From Pontibacter ramchanderi (GTDB taxonomy: Bacteria; Bacteroidota; Bacteroidia; Cytophagales; Hymenobacteraceae): a stretch of DNA of 64,000 nucleotides. The stretch covers positions 558,001-622,000 of the forward strand of contig NZ_PJMU01000002.1 of assembly GCF_002846395.1 (NCBI RefSeq), given 5' to 3'. Below are positions 34,550 to 43,584 of the stretch, in pieces. Numbering within the stretch: position 1 is the stretch's first letter; each line of letters starts with the position of its first letter. Made by a program: the position numbers and the translations under genes. The notes below the pieces were generated by a model. The model worked only from the letters and a program-made list of their open reading frames with translations. It searched no databases and had not been told where the DNA came from.

Positions 34550-36217
34550 CTAACGGCTACTCAGTGCCATTGGTGGTCGCTGCTCGTCGTGGTTTGTCAA
34601 GTCCTGGTATAGCTTGGCCAGGGCAAGCACCTTTGCCTCACCGTAAAGCTGCCCCATAAAGGTGATGGTGGTGGGCATGCCGTTTTTCTGAAAGCCATTC
34701 GGCACAACCACACAGGGATGGCCGCTCAGGTTTGTCATCACCAGGTTGCTGCCTGCAAAAGATGGGCTCAGGTATACGTCTATACCTTTGAGTTGCTCGT
34801 GCATCTGCTGGATAATCAGTGAGCGCACTCGCTGTGCCTGCAAATACTCTACAGCAGTAACAAAGCGACCTGCTCTAAAGATATTTGGCCAGGCATTCTT
34901 GTGCTGTTGCACCATCAGGCTATCGCGACCGCTGCGGGTTAACTCATCGAAAGCAGCGGCTCCTTCTACCGATATGGTCAGGGTCAGGTCACGGGCAGGG
35001 AGGTTTGGCAGTTCGATCGGCACCAGTTCTATACCTGCTTTTCGTAGTGCCTCGAGTGTAGCTTTGTCATTTTCTTTAAAAGGATAGTCACGCTCAAAGT
35101 CTTTGTGCAGATAGCCTACCCGTAGCTTTTTTGCTTCTATGCTCTTGTTGTAATTGAATGGCGCATTTGCAACTGTCAGGTCTTTCCCATCTGGACCATA
35201 GATGGCGTTAAACACAATGGCACAATCTTCGGCAGAACGAGCGATTGGTCCAATTTTATCCATAGACCAACTAAGGGCCATAGCGCCATACCTGCTCACC
35301 CGTCCATAAGTGGGGCGCAAGCCTGTGGTTCCACACGCCGTGGATGGCGACACGATAGACCCGAGTGTTTCTGTACCGATAGCAAATGGCAATAAACCAG
35401 CTGACACTGCCGAAGCCGATCCGGCTGATGAACCACTTGAGCCTTTCGTCGTGTCCCAGGGTGAGCGGGTCTTACCCCCATACCATACATCACCCATGGC
35501 CAGTTCACCCAAGGTGAGTTTAGCCACCAATACTGCGCCGGCCTGCTCCAGTCGCTCCACTACCGTGGCATCCAGATCAATTTGCTGGTCTTTGTAGGGT
35601 ACAGAGCCCCAGGTTGTTTTATACTTTTTAGTGGCGAGCAAATCTTTTACACCATAAGGTATACCGTGCAACATACCTTTGTACTTACCGGCTTTTATCT
35701 CCTGATCCGCACGTCGTGCCTGCTCCAGCGCCAGCTCCTCAGTTAGACTGGTAACGCACTGCAATGTTGGGCCGTGCTGCTTCAATCGATCTAAAAAAAA
35801 TTTGGTAAGCTCCTCTGAGCTGATCTGCTTTGTTCTTACGAGTTCTGCGAGTTGTGGAACCGAATAGAAAGCAAGCTCCTCCCTGTTGGTAGGCAGCTTT
35901 ATACCTTTCCGCCTTTCTACTTCGAATTTCTCCCGTTTCTGCTCAAACTCGAACCCAACAGGGATGGGGTTGAACTGTAGTGCAGGCGTTACCTCATTAG
36001 CCAGGGGTTGCTTTCTGATGCGCTGGTAGCCTTCCCGAAACTCTGCTACACTGGTTGTTGCCGAGTCTAGCTGCGCATCCGTGAAGTTCAGCCCGATCAT
36101 TTGCTGTGCGCTACGCAACATATCCACCGTTATCTTGTCATCTGCCAGCTTCATCACGAAAGCACCCGACAAAAAGCAGATTGCGCCAAGAGCGGTATAG
36201 GTATAAGATTTCTTCAT
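34550..36217 (-). CDS. Amidase-signature hydrolase, exported
   Basis: 555 residues from ATG 36217 (MKKSYTYTALGAICFL), with an N-terminal signal or anchor helix. The Ser-cisSer-Lys triad is intact: Lys in GIPYGVKDLL, and the Gly/Ser-rich stretch TKGSSGSSAGSASAVSAGLL, followed by GTETLGSIVSPSTACG. It hydrolyses an amide bond; the substrate is unknown. The helical N-terminal extension before the catalytic domain (about 30-120) is longer than in simple amidases. It lies 80 bases from the terminator of the SusD gene and upstream of the S9 peptidase. Confidence 0.9.
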   Translation of the reverse strand: MKKSYTYTALGAICFLSGAFVMKLADDKITVDMLRSAQQMIGLNFTDAQLDSATTSVAEFREGYQRIRKQPLANEVTPALQFNPIPVGFEFEQKREKFEVERRKGIKLPTNREELAFYSVPQLAELVRTKQISSEELTKFFLDRLKQHGPTLQCVTSLTEELALEQARRADQEIKAGKYKGMLHGIPYGVKDLLATKKYKTTWGSVPYKDQQIDLDATVVERLEQAGAVLVAKLTLGELAMGDVWYGGKTRSPWDTTKGSSGSSAGSASAVSAGLLPFAIGTETLGSIVSPSTACGTTGLRPTYGRVSRYGAMALSWSMDKIGPIARSAEDCAIVFNAIYGPDGKDLTVANAPFNYNKSIEAKKLRVGYLHKDFERDYPFKENDKATLEALRKAGIELVPIELPNLPARDLTLTISVEGAAAFDELTRSGRDSLMVQQHKNAWPNIFRAGRFVTAVEYLQAQRVRSLIIQQMHEQLKGIDVYLSPSFAGSNLVMTNLSGHPCVVVPNGFQKNGMPTTITFMGQLYGEAKVLALAKLYQDLTNHDEQRPPMALSSR

Positions 36218-36297
36218 GAAAGTCATGTGCTTTGTTTTAGAGCTTTAAGTTAATAATTCTCTTCTACTTAAAGCTTTTGCTCAGGCATTATTAGGTA

Positions 36298-36329
36298 TAA
36301 AAAAACCGCCCCCTGCATTGCAAGGGGCG
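36298..36329 (-). terminator. Terminator after susD
   Basis: CCGCCCC (36305-36311) with GGGGCGG (36323-36329); the A-run at 36298-36304 is the minus-strand U-tract. Confidence 0.85.
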
Positions 36330-36362
36330 GCTCTTATTAGATTCTATTTTTATCAGAATCGA

Positions 36363-37838
36363 TTATGGGTTCTGATCACCAGCCGACAGTGCTTTATTGT
36401 TGTTAAGCTCATCCTGAGGAATTCTGAACAGAATCTGTGGATCTGTGATAGAACGCTCTTTTACCAGGATAAGGGCCTCAACGTGTTCACCGTTTGGAGC
36501 AGTACCAACAGTTCTCTTAACTGGTCTGTTCAGACGCTTCAGATCCAGGATAGAGAAACCTTCACCCCAAAGCTCGATTCTTCTCTGGATTAGGATCTCT
36601 TCGATTAGAGCTGTTCCAGAAGTAGCCAAAGTTACATACAATGGGTCTCTCGCTTTCACTAATGTCTCCAGAACTGTTACAGCCTCTGCGTCTCTACCAA
36701 GTCTGGCAAGTGCCTCAGCCTCGATCAAGTACATTTCAGAAGCTCTCATCAGCACGTAGTCAGCAGCCCATGAGCCAGCACCTGGCAGACGGAACTTCAG
36801 AGAAGTGTAGTTGTAGTAAGTGCCTTTGTTGTCAACAGAAGGAGCCTGTACGATCTCTCTACGCACGTCAGTAGGTGACATTTTCTCGTAAAGTTCTCTC
36901 GTGATCAGCTTCGTGCTACCCAGACCGGCGTAACCACCTGCGGTGTTTGCCATGTGCGAGAAGAAAGAAGCATAGATCGTAGACTGGTCGTTCGGAATCT
37001 GAAGACCCCACATCCACTCACCATTAGAAGTACCGAAACCAGCCTTGTAAGTAGCTGCATTCATCAGCGTATAACCCTGACGAGCTTCGTTTGCTTTTAT
37101 AGCAGCTCTCTCCCAGTTCTCCATCTGCAGAGCTACACGAGCCTGAAGACCTTTTACAGTCTTTTGGTTGATGTGAGAAACGTGGTCTTTCGTTTTACCA
37201 GCTAACAGGGCTTCAGCAGCATCCAGGTCAGCAACAATCTGGTTGTAAACCTCTTGCACAGTACCACGGCCTTTACCTTCAGTAGTTGGCTCAGTGTACA
37301 ATGGCACACCTGGGGCATTCTCGTTGCCTTTGTAAGTATGCTGGAACAGGTTAATCAGATAGAAGTAAGAGTGCGCTCTAAGGAACAGGGCGTTACCTTT
37401 GAGATAATCTCTGCGCTCCTGTGTACCAACAGCTTCATCTACGTTTGCGATAATAAGGTTCGCGTTGTTGATGGTTCTGTAGTAGTATCTCCAGGTAGCA
37501 CCAGAGCGCGATGTTTGGGTAGCAGTACCGTATGCTGAGTGGTTATACTCTGCTACGAACCAACCATAACCACGTACTGGCGTGATTACGTCATTACCCA
37601 TCATGTCCATCGTCAGGTCGTAAGACTTCTGCCCGAAGTGACCGTGGCTACCATCCATTGATGTCCACATAGAGCGGTAGATACCGTTCAGGGCTACTGT
37701 TGCACCTTCTGTCGAAGAAAACACTAAATCATTTGGCACCTGAGACTTAGGAGTTGTCTCCAGGTACTCTTTCTCGCAACCCGTCAGCACTAAAACTGCC
37801 AGTGCCAGCGGAGCTAGTTTTTTAACTATATTTTTCAT
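36363..37838 (-). CDS. susD: SusD/RagB-family nutrient-binding lipoprotein
   Basis: 491 residues with lipobox LTGC (Cys21) and CEKEYLETTPKSQV at the mature start. SusD-type TPR-like helices (GNALFLRAHSYFYLINLFQH) and the C-terminal motif RRIELWGEGFSILDLKRL are typical. It caps the SusC channel at the cell surface and holds the substrate. It starts 17 bases after susC. Codon use is biased as in a highly expressed gene, and the TATACC word is nearly absent. Confidence 0.97.
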   Translation of the reverse strand: MKNIVKKLAPLALAVLVLTGCEKEYLETTPKSQVPNDLVFSSTEGATVALNGIYRSMWTSMDGSHGHFGQKSYDLTMDMMGNDVITPVRGYGWFVAEYNHSAYGTATQTSRSGATWRYYYRTINNANLIIANVDEAVGTQERRDYLKGNALFLRAHSYFYLINLFQHTYKGNENAPGVPLYTEPTTEGKGRGTVQEVYNQIVADLDAAEALLAGKTKDHVSHINQKTVKGLQARVALQMENWERAAIKANEARQGYTLMNAATYKAGFGTSNGEWMWGLQIPNDQSTIYASFFSHMANTAGGYAGLGSTKLITRELYEKMSPTDVRREIVQAPSVDNKGTYYNYTSLKFRLPGAGSWAADYVLMRASEMYLIEAEALARLGRDAEAVTVLETLVKARDPLYVTLATSGTALIEEILIQRRIELWGEGFSILDLKRLNRPVKRTVGTAPNGEHVEALILVKERSITDPQILFRIPQDELNNNKALSAGDQNP

Positions 37839-37855
37839 TCTAGTAATATCCCTAA

Positions 37856-40800
37856 TTAAAAGTTAGCGTTTAGACCAAGCGTGAAAGTACGCATCACTGG
37901 GTAAGTGAAGTCTGATGTACCGTTAAAGCTACGCTGTGGGTCCATACCTTCGTTCTTTGTGAAGATCTTGGCATTGTCAACAGATACGAATGCACGCATG
38001 TTGTTTACACCTACTCTTGAAGTCAACGTGTTTGGCAGAGTATAGCCCAGGTTGATGTTCTTGATGTTCAGGTAAGAAGCGTCGAACAGCCATCTTGTAG
38101 AAGCACCATCCTGTGTAGCCAAACCTTGCTGCAGTCTAGGTACATCTGTGTTGGTGTTCTCTGGCGTCCAACGGTTCAGCATATCTTTGCTGAAGTGTGT
38201 ACCATAAGAACCTCTGTGCATCAAGCTACCGTAGTTGCTATCGTAGAACTTACCACCCACCTGGAATGTCATTAGGACAGAAAGGTCAAATCCTTTGTAA
38301 CGGAATGAGTTAGTGAAACCACCCATTAGGTCAGGGATAGCAGAACCTTGATAATCATATGTGCCAAAGTTGATGTTGTTTGTTACAGTATCCTGGCCAA
38401 TGATCTTATAAGCAGCATTGTCTGGCTTGTACTGTGTGTGGTCGGTGCGGTACAGGGCATCACCATTAGATGGGTCTACGCCATAGTACTCACGCAGCCA
38501 GAAGTCGTAAATGTTCTGACCTTCAGCATAACGCTTAGTGCCACTGATGATTGGGTCACCGTTAGGCATCTTTGTGATCTTGTTGGTGTAGCTGGTGAGG
38601 TTCATGTCCATTCTCCAGTCGAAGTCGCCTGTAGATACCGCATTGTAACCTAACTGCAGTTCCCAACCATTATTCTTCATTGTACCAATATTTTCCCATT
38701 TACCTAGGCCACCAGTAGAATAAGGAAGTGGAATTAAGAACAACAGGTTGTCAGAAATACGCTCGAAATATTCAACTGTACCTTCTACTTTATTGAAGAA
38801 CCTGAAGTCAGCACCAATGTTGAAGTTAGCGTTAGATTCCCACTGTAGATCCATTGCTGGAAGTGAAGTTACCAGTGCACCTGGCGCATTCACGTTGTTC
38901 CAACCCAGTGAGTAAAGTCCTTGCCAAGCATAATAGTTCTGCGTTCCATCTGTGTTCAAGGTATTTTCGTTACCCTGCTCACCATAGCTACCTCTCAGTT
39001 TCAGTTCATCAACCCACTCAGCATTGAAGAAGTCTTCTTGTGAAATTCTCCAGCCTGCACCGATTGAGAAGAAGTTACCCCAACGTGTATCTTTGTGGAA
39101 GCGAGAAGATCCGTCTCTTCTAAAGCTGGCAGAAGCTAGGTATTTGTCAGAAAGGCTATAGTTCAACTGAGTGAAGTAAGACTCGATCTTGTGATCCTCA
39201 AAGTCAGAAGTACCGTCAGTCAAAGTTGCGGCTGAAGCAAGTTCAGTAGTACCAGGGAATGCGAAACCAGTCTTAGTAGTAGATACGTTTCTAGACTCCC
39301 AATCATAGTTTTCATGACCAGCTAAGGCTCGCAGGCTATGATTCCCGAACTGCTTGTTCCAAGTCAATACCTGGTTAAAGGTATAAGAAATAGTTCTTCT
39401 ATCAGATTTAGTAGAGCGTCCGCTTACGTTGGCTGCATCACCAAACTGTGAGTTCTGGTAAGTAGTACCGAAACCATTGTAGTAGTTACCACCGAAAGTA
39501 GTTTTGAATGTGAAGTCTTCCAGGAATTTCACTTCAGCAAAAGTGTTTACAGTTGCCTCGCTTCTTCTCAAAGATCTTTCGTCCAGAGCCAGCGTACCAA
39601 GCAGGTTAGAGTTTGGCGCATATGGTCTGGCACCCATCTGGCTTGCATTACCCCAGTCCAGCGCATTACCACCACGTACAGGATCTGCTACGAAGTTACC
39701 TTCGCCATCACGCTGCCATACCGGGTAGATTGGGCCCATGTAGCGAGAGTAGTAGAATGGGTTAGATGTAGCGGTACCAGTTGCATAGTTACCCTGGTTT
39801 TCAGACATGTTACCGGCAATATTAACACCTGACTTTAACCAGTCAGTTACTTGCGTATTGATGCTGGCACGTGCATTTACACGGTCATAGCCAGAGAATT
39901 TAGCGATACCTTCTTCTTTGATATAACCAACAGACAGGTAGTAGTCGCTCTTCTCAGCACCACCTGACACGTTCATGTTCAGGTCTGTACGGTTAGATTT
40001 CTGGAACAATTCCTCAGCCCATGAGTCGCTGTAAAGCAAACGAGCATTTGGGTTCAAACGGCCAGTAGCCGGATCGATCACCTGGTTGCCAGGCACGTTG
40101 AATGGGTTGTAAACAAGACCGCTTCCACCTGCAATGTTGTCAGAAGCAAATTTGTTAGCAGCAGTAAGATCTTGGCCAGGCTGAGGTGCGCCACCGAGTT
40201 TCGCATTACGCATAGCCTCCCACATCAGTTCGTAGTATTCCTGCTCGTTTACACGGTCGTACTCTTTAATAGCACGATCAGAAACACCTCTTCTCAGGTT
40301 AACAGCAATGCTAGGCTTGCCAGTCTTACCTCTCTTAGTTGTAATCATGATCACACCGTTCGCAGCACGAGAGCCATAAAGTGAAGATGCTGCCGCATCT
40401 TTCAATACTGTTACAGACGCGATGTCGTCAGTTGAAATAGACTGAAGTGTGCCGCTGAAAGGAACACCGTCCACAACATAAAGAGGTTCGCTGCTTGAGT
40501 AGATAGAACCAATACCACGAACACGCACAGAAGCGTTAGAACCAGGAGCACCACCACCGTTGGTAGTTTGGATACCTGGTACCAAGCCCTCAAGTACGCG
40601 TGTAACAGATGTTACCTGCTGTCTCTCGATCGCTTTTGTTGTGATGGTTGACTCAGCACCCGTAAAGGCTGTTTTTGCGATAGTACCGTAAGGCACCTGG
40701 ATTACAACCTCTGACAGCTGCTGGCTATCAATATCCAATGTCACGTTAACTGAAGTATTTGCGCCAATCGCCACCTCTTTTGCCACGTATCCGATGTAAC

Positions 40801-41023
40801 GGAACACCAGGGTGTTCGCATTATCTGGCACGTTTACGCTGAATGAACCGTCTGCATTCGTTGCAGTACCTGTGGTGGTACCTTTCACAACTACAGACAC
40901 ACCTGGTAGAGGTGCTCCGTCCCCTGCCCCTGTAACTTTACCTGTTATTGTCCGACTTTGAGCCGCTACCTGACCCAAAAGCGCAAACAAAAACAAGAAG
41001 TTAAGTAGTAATACTTTCTTCAT
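37856..41023 (-). CDS. susC: SusC/RagA-family TonB-linked outer-membrane channel
   Basis: 1055 residues with a signal peptide ending VAAQ. The N-terminal CarboxypepD-reg-like domain is TITGKVTGAGDGAPLPGVSV...; the plug follows (about 115-225, RVRGIGSIYSSSEPLYVVDG), then a 22-strand-type barrel. It transports a nutrient across the outer membrane with TonB. The gene pair with SusD and the following amidase and S9 peptidase suggest a peptide-like or amide substrate (inference). A strong promoter lies upstream. Confidence 0.97.
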   Translation of the reverse strand: MKKVLLLNFLFLFALLGQVAAQSRTITGKVTGAGDGAPLPGVSVVVKGTTTGTATNADGSFSVNVPDNANTLVFRYIGYVAKEVAIGANTSVNVTLDIDSQQLSEVVIQVPYGTIAKTAFTGAESTITTKAIERQQVTSVTRVLEGLVPGIQTTNGGGAPGSNASVRVRGIGSIYSSSEPLYVVDGVPFSGTLQSISTDDIASVTVLKDAAASSLYGSRAANGVIMITTKRGKTGKPSIAVNLRRGVSDRAIKEYDRVNEQEYYELMWEAMRNAKLGGAPQPGQDLTAANKFASDNIAGGSGLVYNPFNVPGNQVIDPATGRLNPNARLLYSDSWAEELFQKSNRTDLNMNVSGGAEKSDYYLSVGYIKEEGIAKFSGYDRVNARASINTQVTDWLKSGVNIAGNMSENQGNYATGTATSNPFYYSRYMGPIYPVWQRDGEGNFVADPVRGGNALDWGNASQMGARPYAPNSNLLGTLALDERSLRRSEATVNTFAEVKFLEDFTFKTTFGGNYYNGFGTTYQNSQFGDAANVSGRSTKSDRRTISYTFNQVLTWNKQFGNHSLRALAGHENYDWESRNVSTTKTGFAFPGTTELASAATLTDGTSDFEDHKIESYFTQLNYSLSDKYLASASFRRDGSSRFHKDTRWGNFFSIGAGWRISQEDFFNAEWVDELKLRGSYGEQGNENTLNTDGTQNYYAWQGLYSLGWNNVNAPGALVTSLPAMDLQWESNANFNIGADFRFFNKVEGTVEYFERISDNLLFLIPLPYSTGGLGKWENIGTMKNNGWELQLGYNAVSTGDFDWRMDMNLTSYTNKITKMPNGDPIISGTKRYAEGQNIYDFWLREYYGVDPSNGDALYRTDHTQYKPDNAAYKIIGQDTVTNNINFGTYDYQGSAIPDLMGGFTNSFRYKGFDLSVLMTFQVGGKFYDSNYGSLMHRGSYGTHFSKDMLNRWTPENTNTDVPRLQQGLATQDGASTRWLFDASYLNIKNINLGYTLPNTLTSRVGVNNMRAFVSVDNAKIFTKNEGMDPQRSFNGTSDFTYPVMRTFTLGLNANF

Positions 41024-41085
41024 AAACTACACTTGTTTTGTTAGGTTGTTGATAAATAGATTAGATAATAGAATAGTTTTATCTC

Positions 41086-41115
41086 CAAATATAGGCATTA
41101 AAAACATTTAACAAA
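41086..41115 (-). promoter_or_regulatory. Promoter of the susC operon
   Basis: On the minus strand TTTG (41115-41112), 18-base spacer, TAtaTTTG (41093-41086), a close match to the Bacteroidota consensus. The leader is about 55-60 bases. Confidence 0.75.
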
Positions 41116-41346
41116 ACCTTAACAAAGATTCTTCGTAATATTTTTTTATGCCTTTTTGAGACCCCTAACGACATAAAATGACCTCTGCAACGCACTGAAG
41201 GTCACTTCATTCAACTTAACTAACATTTTATTGGAGAAATTTTAAGGCGAAAGCTTGCCCGCCGATGTAAATTTTCAATAAAATTTACATCTTCAATACA
41301 CAAGGTGTTATGGTAAGTTACATTGCCCTCGTAACAAAAGCTAAAC
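41116..41346. other. Gap between susC promoter and TM2 gene
   Basis: It holds TGACCT/AGGTCA (about 41190-41215, 14-base spacer), a possible operator for the susC promoter, and an AT-rich hairpin GATGTAAATTT/AAATTTACATC (41264-41291) past the stop of the TM2 gene. No gene seen. Confidence 0.45.
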
Positions 41347-41727
41347 TCAGTAGTTGTTGGTACCACCATAATTCCCTGTCTGCGACATGACAATGGCGTG
41401 AGCCTGCTGTGCTTCTTTAATATTGTACTCGAATGCCAGGCGCTTATAATTTATAAGATCGATAATAGTGCCTATAAAACAGAGTCCGGCCGTGAATAAG
41501 TAGAGCAACCCCATGCCTATATGCCCCAGCACAAAACGATGCACACCTGCCACCCCAAAGAAACCCAGCGCCGCCGTAATAAGCACTAACATCGGTTCGC
41601 GCCGGCGCGCTCTGTAAACCGACGTAAACTGTTGCGCCTCATATTCCGACATAGAATTGAGCAAACCTTGCACATAAGCCATCTCATCAGGCTCGAGCTC
41701 AGGCATTAAATTAAATACATTAGCCAT
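41347..41727 (-). CDS. TM2-domain membrane protein
   Basis: 126 residues. The TM2 domain covers about 45-100 with two helices and the hallmark GVAGVHRFVLGHIGMGLLYL, then DLINYKRLAFEYN. The N-terminus (MANVFNLMPELEPDE) and the C-terminus are cytosolic-like. Function unknown. The DUF2752 gene ends 3 bases upstream, so the two form an operon, a pairing common in Bacteroidota. Confidence 0.9.
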   Translation of the reverse strand: MANVFNLMPELEPDEMAYVQGLLNSMSEYEAQQFTSVYRARRREPMLVLITAALGFFGVAGVHRFVLGHIGMGLLYLFTAGLCFIGTIIDLINYKRLAFEYNIKEAQQAHAIVMSQTGNYGGTNNY

Positions 41728-41730
41728 AGT

Positions 41731-42060
41731 TTATAGTTTAGAGTGAAGTAGGTATAATTTCCGGGATTGTGCGGATAGCTTTGCTACCCGCCAACTCAGG
41801 AGGAGCAGCGCCGGCAATCCCAGCGGATGCGCTCGCCATGAGGATGTCCACTCTCCCCTGAACAGGTAAGCAATGCTATGGCCAAGCCCACAACCCGGGC
41901 ACCCATCTGGCCAGATCCAGCTTAAAGGGCACAAACTGAACAGATGGTCGCCGGCAGGTTCCATAACGGCCAGCAACACCAAGCCTAACACCCAGGCTCC
42001 TGCTTCGGGTAACACATAGCGGGCGGCATAAAAGGCACTGTCTCTGTTCATCACTTGCAT
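41731..42060 (-). CDS. DUF2752 membrane protein
   Basis: 109 residues from ATG 42060 (ATG 42051 is also possible). Two or three membrane helices and the DUF2752 cysteine motif CPLSWIWPDGCPGCGLGHSI (about 44-63), in which the CPGCG segment is the hallmark. Function unknown. Next gene is TM2, 3 bases downstream; DUF2892 is divergent. Confidence 0.85.
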   Translation of the reverse strand: MQVMNRDSAFYAARYVLPEAGAWVLGLVLLAVMEPAGDHLFSLCPLSWIWPDGCPGCGLGHSIAYLFRGEWTSSWRAHPLGLPALLLLSWRVAKLSAQSRKLYLLHSKL

Positions 42061-42134
42061 TACCCCTATAAGGTATACTTAATATCCTGATTGTCCAAAT
42101 TATAATGCAATCAAATTAAAACAACTCTCTATAA

Positions 42135-42150
42135 ATGTCACGTATGACAT
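42135..42150. promoter_or_regulatory. Palindrome ATGTCA-CGTA-TGACAT
   Basis: A 16-base inverted repeat 21 bases before the DUF2892 start, in the divergent gap. It resembles the TGTCA/TGACA type of site used by Crp/Fnr-family regulators. Direct control by such a regulator is inferred. Confidence 0.45.
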
Positions 42151-42171
42151 AAGGAACCTAAAATAAAAAGT

Positions 42172-42387
42172 ATGGAATGTAACGTAGGATTGACGGAGCA
42201 GAAATTTCGGGTGCTGGCAGGAATGGCCATGATCGGAGTAGGGGCATTTTATAATATCAAAGCCCTGTCTGTTTTAGGGGCGATACCTATTGTAACAGGC
42301 ATGTTGCGCTACTGTCCCGTTAACCAGGCAATTGGTTACAATGGCTGTGCCGGAGAACAGCACCGGGTTAAGAGCGCGGTGCTCTAA
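42172..42387 (+). CDS. DUF2892 small membrane protein
   Basis: 71 residues, with MECNVGLTEQKFRVLAGMAM at the N-terminus and two hydrophobic segments, matching DUF2892 (YgaP-type C-terminal domain). The CPVNQAIGYNGC segment has two Cys. In other bacteria such proteins sit next to rhodanese or redox-responsive regulators. It is a single gene here with a palindromic site just upstream. Confidence 0.8.
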   Translation: MECNVGLTEQKFRVLAGMAMIGVGAFYNIKALSVLGAIPIVTGMLRYCPVNQAIGYNGCAGEQHRVKSAVL

Positions 42388-42450
42388 CTCTCTATTATAT
42401 ATTATAGCTTCTCCTATACCTGAGCGCCGGTTTTGCGTACCTATAGCGCT

Positions 42451-42984
42451 ATGAGAAAGATCATCCTATACATTGCAGCGAGCACCGACGGGTTTATAGC
42501 CCGACCTGACGGAAATATTGACTGGTTGCACGACAAGAAATATAACATCCCGGACGAGGACTTTGGCTACAGCGCCTTTCTGCAAACCATCGACACTACG
42601 CTGATGGGCCACACCACTTATCAGCAGGTGCTGGGTTTCGACATGCCCTTCCCTTACCCCGACCTCAAAAACTATGTCTTTAGCCGGTCCGCACAGCACA
42701 ACAATGAGTATGTCACGTTTGTAAAAGATGGCGTAACAGACTTTATAGAGCAGTTGAAAGAGCAGCCAGGCAAGGACATCTGGCTGATAGGCGGCGGGCA
42801 ATTGAATACTGCCGTACTTAATGCAGGCCTCCTCGACGAGATCATCCTGACATACATACCCATTATATTAGGCAAAGGTATACCGCTCTTTTCTGAAGAG
42901 GCACAGGAGCACAAACTCAAACTGATCCCAACCGACAACAAACTATACCGCAACGGTTTCCTGCAGGTCAGGTATAGCTGCTAA
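42451..42984 (+). CDS. Dihydrofolate-reductase-like protein (RibD C-terminal family)
   Basis: 177 residues from ATG 42451 (MRKIILYIAASTDGFIARPD); the in-frame TTG at 42433 is rejected. The fold motifs are AASTDGFIA near the N-terminus, a middle MGHTTYQQVLGFD, and DIWLIGGGQLNTAVL near residue 110. Members of this group are NADPH reductases of unknown substrate, related to DHFR and to the RibD reductase domain. The gap after it holds a hairpin without a clear U-tract. Confidence 0.88.
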   Translation: MRKIILYIAASTDGFIARPDGNIDWLHDKKYNIPDEDFGYSAFLQTIDTTLMGHTTYQQVLGFDMPFPYPDLKNYVFSRSAQHNNEYVTFVKDGVTDFIEQLKEQPGKDIWLIGGGQLNTAVLNAGLLDEIILTYIPIILGKGIPLFSEEAQEHKLKLIPTDNKLYRNGFLQVRYSC

Positions 42985-43004
42985 AAAGCTGCAGTAAAAA
43001 GGCA

Positions 43005-43034
43005 AGAGCCGCTCCATTTACCATAGGCGGCTCT
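43005..43034 (+). terminator. Possible terminator of the reductase gene
   Basis: AGAGCCGC (43005-43012) pairs with GCGGCTCT (43027-43034), but no T-tract follows. Confidence 0.4.
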
Positions 43035-43133
43035 GTGCATCATCAATGTTCATGTTGTTGGGTGCTGGCTGCCAGTCCGGGTAAAGCTAATCCCAGCAAA
43101 GCATAGCTTCAGTTTATTGGCAGGATGGCTTCG

Positions 43134-43370
43134 CTATTTCGTTTCGGTAGTATTATCTGGGCCATTAGCAGGGCTGTCTGTTGGCTCGTTAAGTTTGTGT
43201 TCAGCCATTCTGTTGTGTTCTCGCTCCAGTCTTTCTTCCCGAAGCATCTCATCGTTGATTCCGTCTGAGAAACTGCGGCTCACGCCAAGGCTATCGTCCA
43301 CAGTGGGCAGGTTATAGTTTCCAGTATTAAAAAATAATCCTGAAAGGAAACTTCTTCTGTATCGTCTCAT
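43134..43370 (-). CDS. Small protein, unknown function
   Basis: 78 residues from ATG 43370 (MRRYRRSFLSGLFFNTGNYN), hydrophilic, with a basic N-terminus and an acidic, Glu-rich middle (DEMLREERLEREHN). The longer frame to 43463 runs into AT-rich gap sequence. No family recognised; the frame is open with plausible codon use. Might be a peripheral or disordered protein. Confidence 0.5.
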   Translation of the reverse strand: MRRYRRSFLSGLFFNTGNYNLPTVDDSLGVSRSFSDGINDEMLREERLEREHNRMAEHKLNEPTDSPANGPDNTTETK

Positions 43371-43529
43371 CTCATGCTCCTTTCTTTGATTGATTTGCCG
43401 GGGTTTGTCGGCAGGTTTATAAATTGATTTACAATAATATATACGTATATCACTCCAAATCAATCAATATCATGGCACCCTTATAAAGTTGAATTGCACT
43501 CAAAGGCAGCACTTTTTAGTGGAATATAA

Positions 43530-43566
43530 AAAGGCCTGTGCAAACACCATCTCTGCACAGGCCTTT
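43530..43566 (-). terminator. Terminator after the helicase gene
   Basis: AAAGGCCTGTGCA (43530-43542) pairs with TGCACAGGCCTTT (43554-43566); the A-rich stretch to its left is the minus-strand U-tract. Confidence 0.9.
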
Positions 43567-43584
43567 CGTTATCCCTTTTGTACT

